DNA of 64,000 bases from Constantimarinum furrinae (GCF_014295415.1 NZ_CP052909.1:2728001-2792000), one strand, 5' to 3'. Counted from the first letter of the stretch, positions 16,544 through 25,999 are shown. The notes: generated by a model from the sequence alone, not told the origin. A program made the numbers and translations.

Positions 16544-17542
16544 CTAAACTGTTGCTGCATAAGCCGCCAGATCGATCAATTTGGCAGAATAGGCGTATTC
16601 ATTATCGTACCAGGCGACCAGCTTAAAGAAATTCTCATTCAGCGCGATCCCGGCTTCGGCATCAAAATTACAAGTGTGGGGATCGCTTACGAAATCCTGA
16701 GAAACCACCTGCTTCTCTGTATAATTTACAATACCCTGGTACGGTCCATCGGCTGCTTTTTTAAATAGCGTTTTAATTTCTTCATAGGTAGCCGATTTTT
16801 CTGTTCTCACAGTAAGATCAACCACAGAGACATCTGCCGTAGGCACACGAAATGCCATTCCTGTTAATTTACCATCCAATTGCGGAATCACCTTTGTTAC
16901 GGCAACGGCTGCTCCTGTAGTAGTAGGAATAATGTTTCGCAATGCGCTGCGCCCTAATCGGTAGTTCTTTTTTGAAGGCTGATCTACAGTAGACTGCGAG
17001 GCGGTCACAGAATGAATTGTTGTCATTAAGCCTTCAACAATACCAAGATGGTCATTGATGATCTTTGCCATGGGAGCCAAGCAGTTGGTCGTACATGAGG
17101 CATTGGAGATGATCACGTCGGTAGATTTCATTTGGGTATGGTTTACGCCCATTACAAACATGGGAGCCGATTTGGACGGTGCCGAGATCACTACTTTTTT
17201 TGCTCCGGCCTTTCGGTGTGCTTCGGCCGTTTCAACCTCTTTGAACACTCCGGTACAATCCACGACTATAGACGCACTAACCTCATCCCATTTCAGATTT
17301 TCGGGATCTCTTTCGGCGGTAACCCTAATCACCTTTCCATCTACCACTAGATTTCCGTCTTGAACCTCAACGCTGCCTGGATATTTTCCGTGCACCGAAT
17401 CGAATTCGAGCAAATATGCCAGATGCTCTACTTCTAGCAGGTCGTTTACAGCGACTATCTCAACATCTTTATGCTGTACGGCTATACGGAAGGCCAATCT
17501 ACCTATCCTGCCAAAACCGTTTATTCCAATTTTTGTTTTCAT
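16544..17542 (-). CDS. gapA: Glyceraldehyde-3-phosphate dehydrogenase, type I
   Basis: NAD-dependent oxidation and phosphorylation of glyceraldehyde 3-phosphate to 1,3-bisphosphoglycerate. 332 residues with the Rossmann start [16 protein letters not shown], the active-site segment [15 protein letters not shown] with catalytic Cys near 150, the partner His in [10 protein letters not shown], and [11 protein letters not shown] at the C-terminus. Spaced 9 bp from pfkA and 2 bp from the kinase gene, within one operon. Confidence 0.97.
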   Translation of the reverse strand: MKTKIGINGFGRIGRLAFRIAVQHKDVEIVAVNDLLEVEHLAYLLEFDSVHGKYPGSVEVQDGNLVVDGKVIRVTAERDPENLKWDEVSASIVVDCTGVFKEVETAEAHRKAGAKKVVISAPSKSAPMFVMGVNHTQMKSTDVIISNASCTTNCLAPMAKIINDHLGIVEGLMTTIHSVTASQSTVDQPSKKNYRLGRSALRNIIPTTTGAAVAVTKVIPQLDGKLTGMAFRVPTADVSVVDLTVRTEKSATYEEIKTLFKKAADGPYQGIVNYTEKQVVSQDFVSDPHTCNFDAEAGIALNENFFKLVAWYDNEYAYSAKLIDLAAYAATV

Positions 17543-17551
17543 AGTTTTCTT

Positions 17552-18538
17552 TTACACAGAAGTAATATCTGCGACTCGTATCAATTCTTTATCCAATTCA
17601 TTTTCCCCTTTCGAAGTTTCGGTAAACGGAACTGAGGTCACCTTATTATTCACAATTCCCACCATAATATCACGCTCACCCTTAAGTAATGCGTCCACAG
17701 CACCCACACCTAGTCTGCTCGCCAAGACACGATCGTAACAACTGGGCGCTCCTCCGCGCTGAATATGACCCAAAACAGTGACTTTCACCTCGTATTCGGT
17801 GAGATTTTCCCGTATATAATCGGCTAATCCGAAAATATTCTTCCCAATCTGATCTCCTTCCGCAACTACAACTATGCTAGAAGATTTTCCCGCTTCCTTA
17901 CTGCGCTTCAGAGAGGCCACCAATCGATCTTTCCCCATATTCTGTTCAGGAATCAGAATTTCTTCAGCTCCAGCGCCAATACCTGCATTAAGTGCAATAT
18001 CACCGGCATCCCTTCCCATTACTTCCACCAAAAATAAGCGGTTATGAGAATGGGCCGTATCCCGTATCTTATCAATAGCCTCTACCACAGTGTTTAATGC
18101 GGTGTCATATCCAATGGTAAAGTCGGTTCCGTTAATATCGTTGTCGATGGTACCCGGGAGACCGACAATGGGAAAATTGTGCTCTTCATTAAAAACGACG
18201 GCTCCGGCAAAAGTCCCGTCGCCACCAATGGTCACAAGTGCATCAATTCCCTCGGCTTTGAGATTATCGAATGCTCTTTTACGTCCTTCTACGCTTAAAA
18301 ACTCCTTAGACCGCGCCGATTTAAGAAAGGTTCCTCCTCTATTGATTATGTTCTTTACAGACCGGGCATTAAGTGTTACAAAATCTCCTTCAATTAAACC
18401 CTGATACCCTCTATACACTCCCAAACATTCCAGTTGGTGATAGGTACAGGATCTAACCACAGCCCTAATAGCAGCATTCATCCCCGGAGAATCGCCGCCA
18501 CTTGTCAAAACCGCAATTTTTTTAATTTTTACCGACAT
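17552..18538 (-). CDS. pfkA: ATP-dependent 6-phosphofructokinase
   Basis: Commits fructose 6-phosphate to glycolysis. Start placed at the ATG before SVKIKK, giving 328 residues, the normal length; the longer frame adds 12 residues ahead of the conserved core. Signatures: KIAVLTSGGDSPGMNAAIRA, the GGDGTF nucleotide loop, GLPGTIDNDI and TVLGHIQRGG. It is the first gene of the glycolytic operon. A -7-like TATTATTG (minus strand, 18599-18606) and a perfect palindrome at 18629-18650 lie upstream. Confidence 0.96.
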   Translation of the reverse strand: MSVKIKKIAVLTSGGDSPGMNAAIRAVVRSCTYHQLECLGVYRGYQGLIEGDFVTLNARSVKNIINRGGTFLKSARSKEFLSVEGRKRAFDNLKAEGIDALVTIGGDGTFAGAVVFNEEHNFPIVGLPGTIDNDINGTDFTIGYDTALNTVVEAIDKIRDTAHSHNRLFLVEVMGRDAGDIALNAGIGAGAEEILIPEQNMGKDRLVASLKRSKEAGKSSSIVVVAEGDQIGKNIFGLADYIRENLTEYEVKVTVLGHIQRGGAPSCYDRVLASRLGVGAVDALLKGERDIMVGIVNNKVTSVPFTETSKGENELDKELIRVADITSV

Positions 18539-18628
18539 CGATGTAAAGCTAAGATTAATAAGTGTATTGTACAATAACCTTTACCTCGTATAACAATGCA
18601 ATAATATCATTGCAAATGACCGACTCTA

Positions 18629-18650
18629 AAATACGTGCTTACACGTATTT
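18629..18650. promoter_or_regulatory. Perfect 9-4-9 palindrome, candidate operator
   Basis: AAATACGTG-CTTA-CACGTATTT. Its centre is about 33.5 bp from a -7-like TATTATTG serving pfkA on the minus strand and 31.5 bp from TACATTTG serving the candidate small RNA on the plus strand. It is thus placed nearly symmetrically between two divergent promoters. The binding protein is unknown. Confidence 0.5.
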
Positions 18651-18684
18651 ACTGGTTAAGATATAGGTGTTACATTTGATATTA

Positions 18685-18828
18685 AATTAGTGAATTGTTG
18701 CTGGTGGAATTTTTTGTGGGGATAGAAAATTTAATCAGCGCTTTTTTCGAAGGATAACTTCGGATTTTTAATTTACTAAGTTAGGTTTGTTATGAGCATC
18801 CCGCCGTCTGGCCGGGATGCTTTTTTTT
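18685..18828 (+). ncRNA. Candidate small RNA of about 140 nt upstream of pfkA
   Basis: A TAnnTTTG-type -7 element (TACATTTG, 18671-18678) is followed by about 140 nt with no ORF, two simple hairpins (AATTTT/AAAATT arms at 18708-18731; CGAAG-GATAA-CTTCG at 18748-18762) and a terminator. It is transcribed away from pfkA. A 6S-type RNA (a flavobacterial 6S family exists) is one possibility, but the closing stem of a 6S RNA was not convincingly seen. The 5' end is estimated from the -7 element only. Confidence 0.45.
18796..18828 (+). terminator. Rho-independent terminator, rightward, with no rightward gene upstream
   Basis: Arms GCATCCCG (18796-18803) and CGGGATGC (18813-18820), a 9-base loop and an 8-T run on the plus strand. 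On the minus strand no U-run follows, so it does not fit the leftward S15 hydrolase gene that ends at 18881. Confidence 0.8.
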
Positions 18829-18880
18829 GAGAAATTCTAACCATATTCGGTCAATCTTAAAAACCTATCTAAGCAAAGAT

Positions 18881-20728
18881 CTATGGCTTGAGTACTGTAA
18901 ATTCTACCGAAGAATCATTAAATACCTTATGCGTTTGCTTTGTAAAATGAGAAGCTTCGGCTGCAAAGATGTTAGGTACAAAGGTTTGCGGATTAAGATC
19001 TATTAAAGGAAACCAGGTGCTCTGTACCTGAATTTGGATCTTATGCCCCTTTTTAAAGGTGTGATGAATATCCTGAAGCTTTATCTGTACTGCAGCTTTT
19101 TCGTTGGGAACAAAAGGTTCCGGTTTGGAGAAACTGTTTCTGAATCGTCCCCGCATTACTTCGCTCCTTACCATCATGTGATAATTCCCCATTTTCAAAT
19201 AATCCTGCGTCTCTTCATAATCTTCGGCATTGGGAGGATAGACATCAATTACTTTTACGATCCAATCGGCATCGGTTCCGGTAGTGGCTACATTAAGTTT
19301 TGCCAGTATATCCCCGGCCATAGTAATATCTTCGGTAAGCACCGGAGTTTCAAAAACCAACACATCGGGACGGCGAGCAGCGAATCGCTGATCGTCGGTC
19401 ATATATTTCCGCGGAGTGAAAACCATCTTAATGTCTTCGGAATAAGGAACCGGCTTTTTAGCATCGCTTACAAATTCTTCGAAAGTATAGCTGCGTTCGG
19501 CTCGTTCATTAAGTCTTTGATTGTTCTGAAGCCAATAGGTCTTTGTTTCTGTATTTTTAGGTGGCCATTCGCTATAGGATTTCCATTCACGAGTTCCGGT
19601 GTCAAACATATACGCCTCCGGCAACTTTGTATCTCCATTAGCATCCCCTTTTAGAAAATGATTAAAGAATGGTGTTTCTATATTCTTCTGAAAATCTTCA
19701 GAAATATTATCTCCAAAATACACATTACCTATCGCCTGTCGTTCGTTATTTCGTGCCCAGTCACCATGGCTCCATGGGCCAAAAACCACTGTATTATAGT
19801 TATTGCTCCGTTCTTCTATTTTTTCATAGGTTTCAAATGGCCCGTACAGGTCTTCGGCATCAAACAAACCTCCCACAACCATAACAGCCGGCTTTATATC
19901 TTTCAGATGCTGAATGATCCCTCGGGAACGCCAGAATTCATCATAGTTGGGATGGTCTTTTAACTGCTGCCAAAAAACATTATCTTCTTTATAATACTTG
20001 TCTAAGTTGCTCAGCGGACCCACATCCAAAAAGAACTGATATTGATCTTCGGTACCCAAATCAGGAAAGTTGTACCAAGGTTCGGTAGTCGGTTTTGATT
20101 TTTCATAACCAAATACGGCTGTTGCACGCCAGTAACTCAGTAAATACGCTCCGTTATGGTGAAAGTCATCAAAAAAGAAATCTCCGATACAGGCCTGAGG
20201 AGAAGAAGCTTTTAGGGCCGGATGCGCATCAAGTAGCGAATAGGTCGCATAAAATCCCGGATAGGAAATTCCCCAGGTACCTACTCTTCCGTTGTTATTC
20301 GGAATATTTTTTACCAACCAGTCTATACTATCGTAGGTATCACTGGCTTCATCAATTTGTTTTCCTTTTTTATTTGGAATATACGCGCGCATATTGTCGT
20401 ACACACCTTCGCTGTTCCACCGTCCCCGTACGTCCTGGTACACGATAATGTACCCATCTTTCATTAAAAATTCATTCGGACCTATTTTACTTCGAAACTG
20501 ATCCTCTCCGTAGGGTCTGCAGCTATAAGGGGTACGCTGAAAAAGGATGGGGTAGGTTTTAGACGTGTCCTTGGGAGCGTAAATAGAGGTAAATAGTTTT
20601 ACACCATCTCGCATGGTGATATACACTTCGGTCTTATTGAAATTGTCCTGCACATAGGAATCATCTGTTTGTGCCTTTGTTCCGGTTACGACAAAAATGA
20701 CAAGGATCGATAGAATTAATTTTTTCAT
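18881..20728 (-). CDS. Secreted CocE/NonD family hydrolase (X-Pro dipeptidyl-peptidase S15 type)
   Basis: Exported alpha/beta-hydrolase of 615 residues. Signal peptide about 1-19 (MKKLILSILVIFVVTGTKAQ). The catalytic fold follows with DVRGRWNSEG, then the nucleophile elbow GISYPG (Ser near 154), the acidic segment GGLFDAEDLYGPFE and the late GPWSHGDW His, and ends in the jelly-roll X-Pro dipeptidyl-peptidase C-terminal domain. Relatives include cocaine esterase, glutaryl-7-ACA acylases and alpha-amino-acid ester hydrolases; substrate undetermined. Its start overlaps the end of the DsbD-like gene by 4 bp. Confidence 0.9.
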   Translation of the reverse strand: MKKLILSILVIFVVTGTKAQTDDSYVQDNFNKTEVYITMRDGVKLFTSIYAPKDTSKTYPILFQRTPYSCRPYGEDQFRSKIGPNEFLMKDGYIIVYQDVRGRWNSEGVYDNMRAYIPNKKGKQIDEASDTYDSIDWLVKNIPNNNGRVGTWGISYPGFYATYSLLDAHPALKASSPQACIGDFFFDDFHHNGAYLLSYWRATAVFGYEKSKPTTEPWYNFPDLGTEDQYQFFLDVGPLSNLDKYYKEDNVFWQQLKDHPNYDEFWRSRGIIQHLKDIKPAVMVVGGLFDAEDLYGPFETYEKIEERSNNYNTVVFGPWSHGDWARNNERQAIGNVYFGDNISEDFQKNIETPFFNHFLKGDANGDTKLPEAYMFDTGTREWKSYSEWPPKNTETKTYWLQNNQRLNERAERSYTFEEFVSDAKKPVPYSEDIKMVFTPRKYMTDDQRFAARRPDVLVFETPVLTEDITMAGDILAKLNVATTGTDADWIVKVIDVYPPNAEDYEETQDYLKMGNYHMMVRSEVMRGRFRNSFSKPEPFVPNEKAAVQIKLQDIHHTFKKGHKIQIQVQSTWFPLIDLNPQTFVPNIFAAEASHFTKQTHKVFNDSSVEFTVLKP

Positions 20729-22722
20729 GGTTGTGTTTTATTTTCTGAATGCTTTTTTAACCCTTCATTTAGCCAATACAGATATTCATCGGCATCGGGT
20801 GTATAAGCGGTAGGTGTATTGAGGAGGTTAAGATCGGCGTCCATTAAGACATAATAGGGTTGCGAATTATTTTTAAAATTCACTGTCTGAAATGTGGCCC
20901 ATTTATCTCCAATCGTACGTATGGGTTTGGTAGCCCCATTAGGTTTTAAATACGTAAATTGCTCTTCTTCTGAAAGTTTCTTCCTGTCATCAACATAAAG
21001 TGAGATCAATATATATTCATCATTAATGACATCGAAAATATCCTGTCTGCTCCACACATGTTCTTCCATCTCCCTGCAATTTACGCATGCCCAGCCTGTA
21101 AAGTCCAGCATGATTGGTTTTCCCGAAGCTTTAGCCGCAGCAACTCCTTCATCAAAATCTTTATAAGAGGTCATTCCAGGCAAAGCACCGCTTCCGGTAT
21201 CGTAAATACTTTGAGAAAAAGGTGGCGCAAGGCCACTAAGCAGTTTTAAATTGGCATATTTCGTATTGGTGAGTCCGGGAACGAGGTATAACATAAATGC
21301 AATACTCGCAACTCCAAATACAATATTACCCCAGCCCAATCTTTTTCCTTTGGGTCCGTCGTGAGGAAACCGTATCACACGGAACAGATACAAGGCCATT
21401 CCCAGTGCACATAGCATCCAGATCGCGATAAAAACTTCTCTTTTCAGCAACCCCCAATGCTGTACCAGATCTGCGTTCGATAAGAACTTAAATGCCAGCG
21501 CCAACTCAGCAAATCCCAATATCACCTTTACGGTATTGAGCCATCCTCCACTTTTAGGGAGGGAGTTTAACCAATTCGGGAACAACGCAAATAATGCGAA
21601 CGGAAGCGCCAATGCCAAACCAAATCCACCCATACCAAACGTAAGTTGCATGGCACCTCCATCGGTTGTAAGTGATCCACCTAACAGCGATCCCAGGATA
21701 GGACCGGTGCATGAAAACGAAACGATCGCCAGGGTCAATGCCATAAAAAAGATTCCTACAAATCCCCCAATGCTGGTCGCTTTACTATCCATTTTTGAAC
21801 TCCATGAGTTGGGAAGGGTAAGTTCGAAATATCCAAAAAATGAAAAGGCAAAAACCACGAAGATCACGAAGAAGATTATATTGAGCGTGACGTTAGTAGA
21901 AATATTATTCAGAATTTCAGGATCTACCGAATCCAATAAGTGGAAGGGTATGCTAAGCAATACATAGATCAGAAAAATAAATAGCCCGTACATGATCGCA
22001 TTTGCCATCCCATTCTGCCTGTTTTTAGCGCTTTTTGTGAAGTACGATACCGTTAACGGGATCATAGGGAATACACAGGGCGTAAGAAGTGCGATCAAAC
22101 CACCTACAAAGCCCAGTAAAAATATGGTGAGATAACCTTGATCCCCGTCTTCCGTTTGTACGAGATAGGTTTCCTTTCCTTTGAGGTCCAGTGACAGTGC
22201 TGCAGTTTTTTCGAGATCCTCACTGTTAATTTCATCAACGGCCACTTTAGCTTTACCTGAATTCAAGTCCAGCTCAAACAGCTTGGTATCAGGCGGAAGA
22301 CAACGCTCATCATCACATACCGAATACATCACTTCCACTTCAATCTTTAGACCTTCAGGATTGATAACTTCAATGGCCTGAATAAACATTGCCTTGTCTT
22401 CAAAAAAGACAATATCCGCCTCAAAAACGGGATCGTAATAGGCCGGCACATCAGGTTCTTGGGTTTCTCCTATTAGTTTGTATGTATTGTCTGAGGCATT
22501 ATAGGTAAAAACTGTTGGAATAGGACTAATATCAAGATCAAGCTCTTCCTGACTGTACAAATGCCAACCTTCGTCAATTTGTGCTTTAAGTAGAATATTA
22601 TACCGATTACCCTCTTCCTGCTCTACCCTTACATCCCAGGAAACCGGATCGAGAAAATCCTGAGCAAAAATTGAAGAACTAGTAACAATTGTGAGTAAAA
22701 AGGCGAAAATTAATTTTTTCAT
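20725..22722 (-). CDS. dsbD: DsbD-family thiol:disulfide interchange protein
   Basis: Membrane reductant conduit of 665 residues that moves electrons from cytoplasmic thioredoxin to periplasmic thiols. Order: signal peptide (1-20), DsbD-alpha-like beta domain (about 25-170) with a Cys pair in VCDDERCLPPDT, an eight-helix-type membrane domain (about 190-500) with LTPCVFPMIPLT and SFSCTGPILGS, and a C-terminal thioredoxin-like domain with CxxC in GWACVNCREMEEHVW (near 545). All expected redox Cys pairs are present. Starts 3 bp after tilS. Confidence 0.92.
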   Translation of the reverse strand: MKKLIFAFLLTIVTSSSIFAQDFLDPVSWDVRVEQEEGNRYNILLKAQIDEGWHLYSQEELDLDISPIPTVFTYNASDNTYKLIGETQEPDVPAYYDPVFEADIVFFEDKAMFIQAIEVINPEGLKIEVEVMYSVCDDERCLPPDTKLFELDLNSGKAKVAVDEINSEDLEKTAALSLDLKGKETYLVQTEDGDQGYLTIFLLGFVGGLIALLTPCVFPMIPLTVSYFTKSAKNRQNGMANAIMYGLFIFLIYVLLSIPFHLLDSVDPEILNNISTNVTLNIIFFVIFVVFAFSFFGYFELTLPNSWSSKMDSKATSIGGFVGIFFMALTLAIVSFSCTGPILGSLLGGSLTTDGGAMQLTFGMGGFGLALALPFALFALFPNWLNSLPKSGGWLNTVKVILGFAELALAFKFLSNADLVQHWGLLKREVFIAIWMLCALGMALYLFRVIRFPHDGPKGKRLGWGNIVFGVASIAFMLYLVPGLTNTKYANLKLLSGLAPPFSQSIYDTGSGALPGMTSYKDFDEGVAAAKASGKPIMLDFTGWACVNCREMEEHVWSRQDIFDVINDEYILISLYVDDRKKLSEEEQFTYLKPNGATKPIRTIGDKWATFQTVNFKNNSQPYYVLMDADLNLLNTPTAYTPDADEYLYWLNEGLKKHSENKTQP

Positions 22723-22725
22723 AGA

Positions 22726-24036
22726 TCAATCAGGGCTATAAACAATTTTTAGAATTTTACGAGTATCATTTGTGACTTTAAAGCGATCATCCGACCGCAT
22801 TCCCACGATCCAGATAATCTGATCGTCACTGCAAAGAACCCGGATTTTTTCTTTAGCCACCAAAGATAACTTTTCATCTTTAAAAAATTTACTCAATTTC
22901 TTTTTTCCTTTCATTCCAAAAGGCTGGAAACTATCACCTTCTTTCCATTTTCTCAGAATTAATGGATATTTAAGTTTGGCGTAATCCAAATACGCCGTAT
23001 TTCGGTTTTTTCGGTTTATTTCCTCAACAATGGAAAATCTTAGTGAAATAGGAATTTCAATTCCCGAAGTATTTGCATCGATACTGATCTCTTTATCCTC
23101 TTCGGAGGTGATCTCGGTTAATAACAGCTGGTTTCGATCCTTTAGTAGACGATGTGTCTCCGAAACTATGTGTTTTCCGCTTTGAGCGTCTAAAAGGTTT
23201 ATTATATCCTCCCAGGCCGTAAATCCGAAACCTTGAAGTAATTCGAACAATAGAGCTTCAGTATGGGGTAATTCTTTCAGCTTTTCAATATTTACAGCAT
23301 AGCCATCTGTAGTTTCGGTCACGACAAGATTATACACCAAGGCCATATAATCATCAATAAGACTCTGAGAAGTGTTGAGGTGCTTCTGGGTGACAATAGC
23401 ATTCTCAAAAATGGCGCCGGTGGCTTCCTTTAGTTTAGGAATAACTTCTAATCGCAGATTATTCCGAAGATAATCTGGGGAAGCATTGCTACTATCCTCT
23501 CTCCAGTAAATTTTATTTGCCACGGCATACTTGAGCAATTGATCTCTTGTAAAAGGAAGCAAGGGGCGCACTATTCGGTCATTTTGTTCAGGAATTCCAG
23601 TTAGTCCGCGCAAACCCGAACCGCGGGACAAATTGATCAAGAATGTTTCCAGATTGTCATTGGCGTGATGTGCAGTAACTACAAAGTTGTAATTAAAACT
23701 TTCCAGGATCTCATAGAACCAGTTATAACGCAATTCACGTGCTGCCATTTGAACTGAGAGTTTTCGGTCGCCGGCATACGCCCTGGTATCAAATGTTTCA
23801 GTAAACACAGGAATAGAAAGCGATTCGGCAAGTTCGACCACAAAGTTTTCATCTTCGTCACTTTCCGTTCCGCGAAGCGAAAAATTACAGTGTATCAATG
23901 CAATTTCACAATCGATTTCTTTCAGTAAATGAGCTAAAGACACACTGTCGAGCCCCCCACTGCAAGCCACCAGAAGTTTGCTTTCCTTTAAAAAGGGAAG
24001 CTGGGCTTCGATATGTTCTTTAAAAGCGTCGGTCAT
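22726..24036 (-). CDS. tilS: tRNA(Ile)-lysidine synthetase
   Basis: Converts C34 of the CAU-anticodon tRNA(Ile) to lysidine, allowing AUA reading; essential in bacteria. 436 residues with the PP-loop VACSGGLDSVSLAHLL near 23-38, the HCNFSLRGTESDEDE segment, VTAHHANDNLETFLINLSRGSGLRGL and the C-terminal TilS domain with LRKWKEGDSFQPFGMKGKKK split over two strands. First gene of the tilS-dsbD-S15 hydrolase unit; separated from pabB by an AT-rich spacer. Confidence 0.95.
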   Translation of the reverse strand: MTDAFKEHIEAQLPFLKESKLLVACSGGLDSVSLAHLLKEIDCEIALIHCNFSLRGTESDEDENFVVELAESLSIPVFTETFDTRAYAGDRKLSVQMAARELRYNWFYEILESFNYNFVVTAHHANDNLETFLINLSRGSGLRGLTGIPEQNDRIVRPLLPFTRDQLLKYAVANKIYWREDSSNASPDYLRNNLRLEVIPKLKEATGAIFENAIVTQKHLNTSQSLIDDYMALVYNLVVTETTDGYAVNIEKLKELPHTEALLFELLQGFGFTAWEDIINLLDAQSGKHIVSETHRLLKDRNQLLLTEITSEEDKEISIDANTSGIEIPISLRFSIVEEINRKNRNTAYLDYAKLKYPLILRKWKEGDSFQPFGMKGKKKLSKFFKDEKLSLVAKEKIRVLCSDDQIIWIVGMRSDDRFKVTNDTRKILKIVYSPD

Positions 24037-24054
24037 TTCTCGATCAATAATTAC

Positions 24055-24110
24055 CTTATTGCTTATTATTATTCATTATTCATTAATCATTATTTATTGT
24101 TCATTATTTC
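24055..24110. repeat. AT-rich degenerate short tandem repeat between pabB and tilS
   Basis: Imperfect reiterations of ATTCATTATT/TTATTATT in the 100-bp spacer. This is simple-sequence DNA with no obvious function; it may contribute to a flexible tilS promoter. Confidence 0.5.
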
Positions 24111-24137
24111 CGGTTAACGACCAAATAACAAACATAA

Positions 24138-25457
24138 TCAATCGTGCTCTAAGTATTCATTTTGTCGTTCGAGAACCTGTCTCATTGCTTTAGCCTTTAG
24201 CAAGCATTCTTCATATTCATTTTCGGGAATCGATTTTGCCGTTATGGCTCCACCTACCGAAAAACTAACGTATTTCTTGGCGGCATTGTATAAAATACTT
24301 CGAATAACCACATTAAAGTCAAAATCCCCATTTGGAGTAAAATATCCTATTGCACCGCTGTACAATCCCCGCTTTGTGTCTTCGGCGCTTTCAATGATCT
24401 TCATCGCCGAGATTTTTGGGGCCCCCGTCATACTACCCATGGGGAAGGTATTTTTTATGATTTCGGCAGCACTTATCTTGTCATCCACCTTACAACTTAT
24501 GGTTGAGATCATTTGGTGTACCTGCTTAAACGTATAGATCACACATAACTCTTCTACGGTGACACTTCCTTTTTTTGCAAACCTTGAGAGATCATTGCGC
24601 ACCAGATCGGTGATCATGATGTTTTCGCTGCGTTCTTTAGGATCTGCTCTAAGTCTTGTTTTCTGATCTTCATCTTCCCTGGCATCTGCATGACGTCTGG
24701 CGGTTCCCTTTATAGGTTGAGAAACAACGGTATTACCATTTTTCTTAAGATAGCGTTCGGGGGAAGCCGATAGGGCAAAATGTTGGTTTAATTTTAAAAA
24801 AGTTGCAAAAGGTGGGTGAGAAAGCCGGTTAAGCTGTTGGTAGGTTTTTACAGGATCGATGATCACATTTTCTGAATAAAACTCCTGACAGAAATTAGCT
24901 TCATAGATATCTCCCCGTTCTATATGCTTTAAAATGCGGTCTAATTTCCGGAAATAGGCATCTTTAGAGGTACGAAGACTAATTTTTATGGCTTCTTCTT
25001 CAGAAAGTGCTTCATCTTCAACTGAAAGATCCTGAATATCGGTCAGATCCTGCTGCCATTCATCAGCCACCAGATTCAAATAGTGAAGTTCTACGGAATC
25101 TTCCGTAAACACAAAGATCTTTTTAGGTTGAAAAAAATAAAGATCTGTAAATTCCAGTCCGTCATAATTTTCAGAAGATAATTGCTCAACATCATTTTTA
25201 AGGTCATAGGTAAGATAGCCAAATAACCAGTCCTTAGTGTTTCCTTGGTATTCATTCAATTTTTCGAACGCCTTGTGAAAATCGGTTTTTATTAGCGTAA
25301 AAGCATCCACGGCCAAAATAGCGCTATAGGAACTGTGAAGTTGTGGATATTTGTTGGAATCCATCCATATCACTTCATCGAACTGTTGCGACCAGGTAAG
25401 TAGCTTCGCCTTGAGTTCGTCGGTGAGCAATAATGGGATCGATTTATGGAAACGCAT
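24138..25457 (-). CDS. pabB: Aminodeoxychorismate synthase component I-like (chorismate-binding) protein
   Basis: Chorismate-utilising enzyme of the TrpE/PabB fold, 439 residues. The C-terminal chorismate-binding domain (about 170-430) has QPIKGTARRHADARED, DPKERSENIMITDLVRNDL, FKQVHQMISTI, FPMGSMTGAPKISAMKIIE and GLYSGAIGYF. PabB makes 4-amino-4-deoxychorismate for p-aminobenzoate and folate. TrpE is an alternative, but no trp genes are nearby and the length suits PabB. Immediately downstream of the FMN reductase gene. Confidence 0.85.
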   Translation of the reverse strand: MRFHKSIPLLLTDELKAKLLTWSQQFDEVIWMDSNKYPQLHSSYSAILAVDAFTLIKTDFHKAFEKLNEYQGNTKDWLFGYLTYDLKNDVEQLSSENYDGLEFTDLYFFQPKKIFVFTEDSVELHYLNLVADEWQQDLTDIQDLSVEDEALSEEEAIKISLRTSKDAYFRKLDRILKHIERGDIYEANFCQEFYSENVIIDPVKTYQQLNRLSHPPFATFLKLNQHFALSASPERYLKKNGNTVVSQPIKGTARRHADAREDEDQKTRLRADPKERSENIMITDLVRNDLSRFAKKGSVTVEELCVIYTFKQVHQMISTISCKVDDKISAAEIIKNTFPMGSMTGAPKISAMKIIESAEDTKRGLYSGAIGYFTPNGDFDFNVVIRSILYNAAKKYVSFSVGGAITAKSIPENEYEECLLKAKAMRQVLERQNEYLEHD

Positions 25458-25999
25458 TAAGTATTTATTTGATGCTCAAAATTTTGGATGACATCCATAA
25501 AACCCAACAGGAGTACTTCGTTTGTGATCGTTTGTTTTTCTTCGGAAAAATTATCTTCAAACGACGGAAAGCTAAAACTCTCTACCACTTCTCCGCCAAA
25601 TCTTGGGATGACTCCCTTAGTGTATTCCAACGCTGAAGCTGCTCCGCGTTTACCGGGTGAGGTGCTCATAAGCAATATCTTTTTCTGAGCAAGAAACTTA
25701 TATTCTATCCGTGAAAGCCAATCGATCACATTCTTAAAAAACGCTGAAACAGCACCATTGTGTTCGTTTACGGAAATCATTAACGCATCGGCGTCCATAA
25801 TTTCATTACGAAGTAAGCTAAGTTCTACCGAATACCCTTGTTCCTTCTCAATATCTACACCAAAGAGCGGTAAATTATAATCGGTTAAGTTAATATGTTG
25901 CACTTCATGTCCGCTAATTTTTGAGGCTGCAAAATCGACTAGTTTTTGATTAATGGAAGTACTGCTATTACTTCCGGCAAATGCAAGTATTTTTTTCAT
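25457..25999 (-). CDS. NADPH-dependent FMN reductase-like flavoprotein
   Basis: Small flavodoxin-fold oxidoreductase of 180 residues. The flavin phosphate loop is at the N-terminus (ILAFAGSNSSTSINQKL), then NLTDYNLPLFGVDIE, and SVNEHNGAVSAFFKNVIDWLSR, the usual position of the NADPH-dependent FMN reductase signature. Likely reduces FMN, quinones or azo compounds with NAD(P)H. It abuts pabB (1-bp overlap), so the two are probably co-transcribed, although no metabolic link is evident. Confidence 0.88.
   Translation of the reverse strand: MKKILAFAGSNSSTSINQKLVDFAASKISGHEVQHINLTDYNLPLFGVDIEKEQGYSVELSLLRNEIMDADALMISVNEHNGAVSAFFKNVIDWLSRIEYKFLAQKKILLMSTSPGKRGAASALEYTKGVIPRFGGEVVESFSFPSFEDNFSEEKQTITNEVLLLGFMDVIQNFEHQINT

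Larger units (their letters stand above)
18539..18880. other. Gene-free control region with stacked palindromes and a candidate small RNA
   Basis: No protein-coding potential was seen on either strand. The region holds: ATTGTACAAT (18566-18575); TGCAAT-N6-ATTGCA (18597-18614); AAATACGTG-N4-CACGTATTT (18629-18650); a rightward -7 element TACATTTG (18671-18678); hairpins at 18708-18731 and 18748-18762; and a strong rightward terminator at 18796-18828. The rightward promoter-terminator pair has no rightward gene between its two ends. Confidence 0.6.

Noticed and set aside
18668-18675. TGTTACAT overlapping the small RNA -7 element
   Set aside because: No second copy at 21 bp; the bases are explained by the -7 element.
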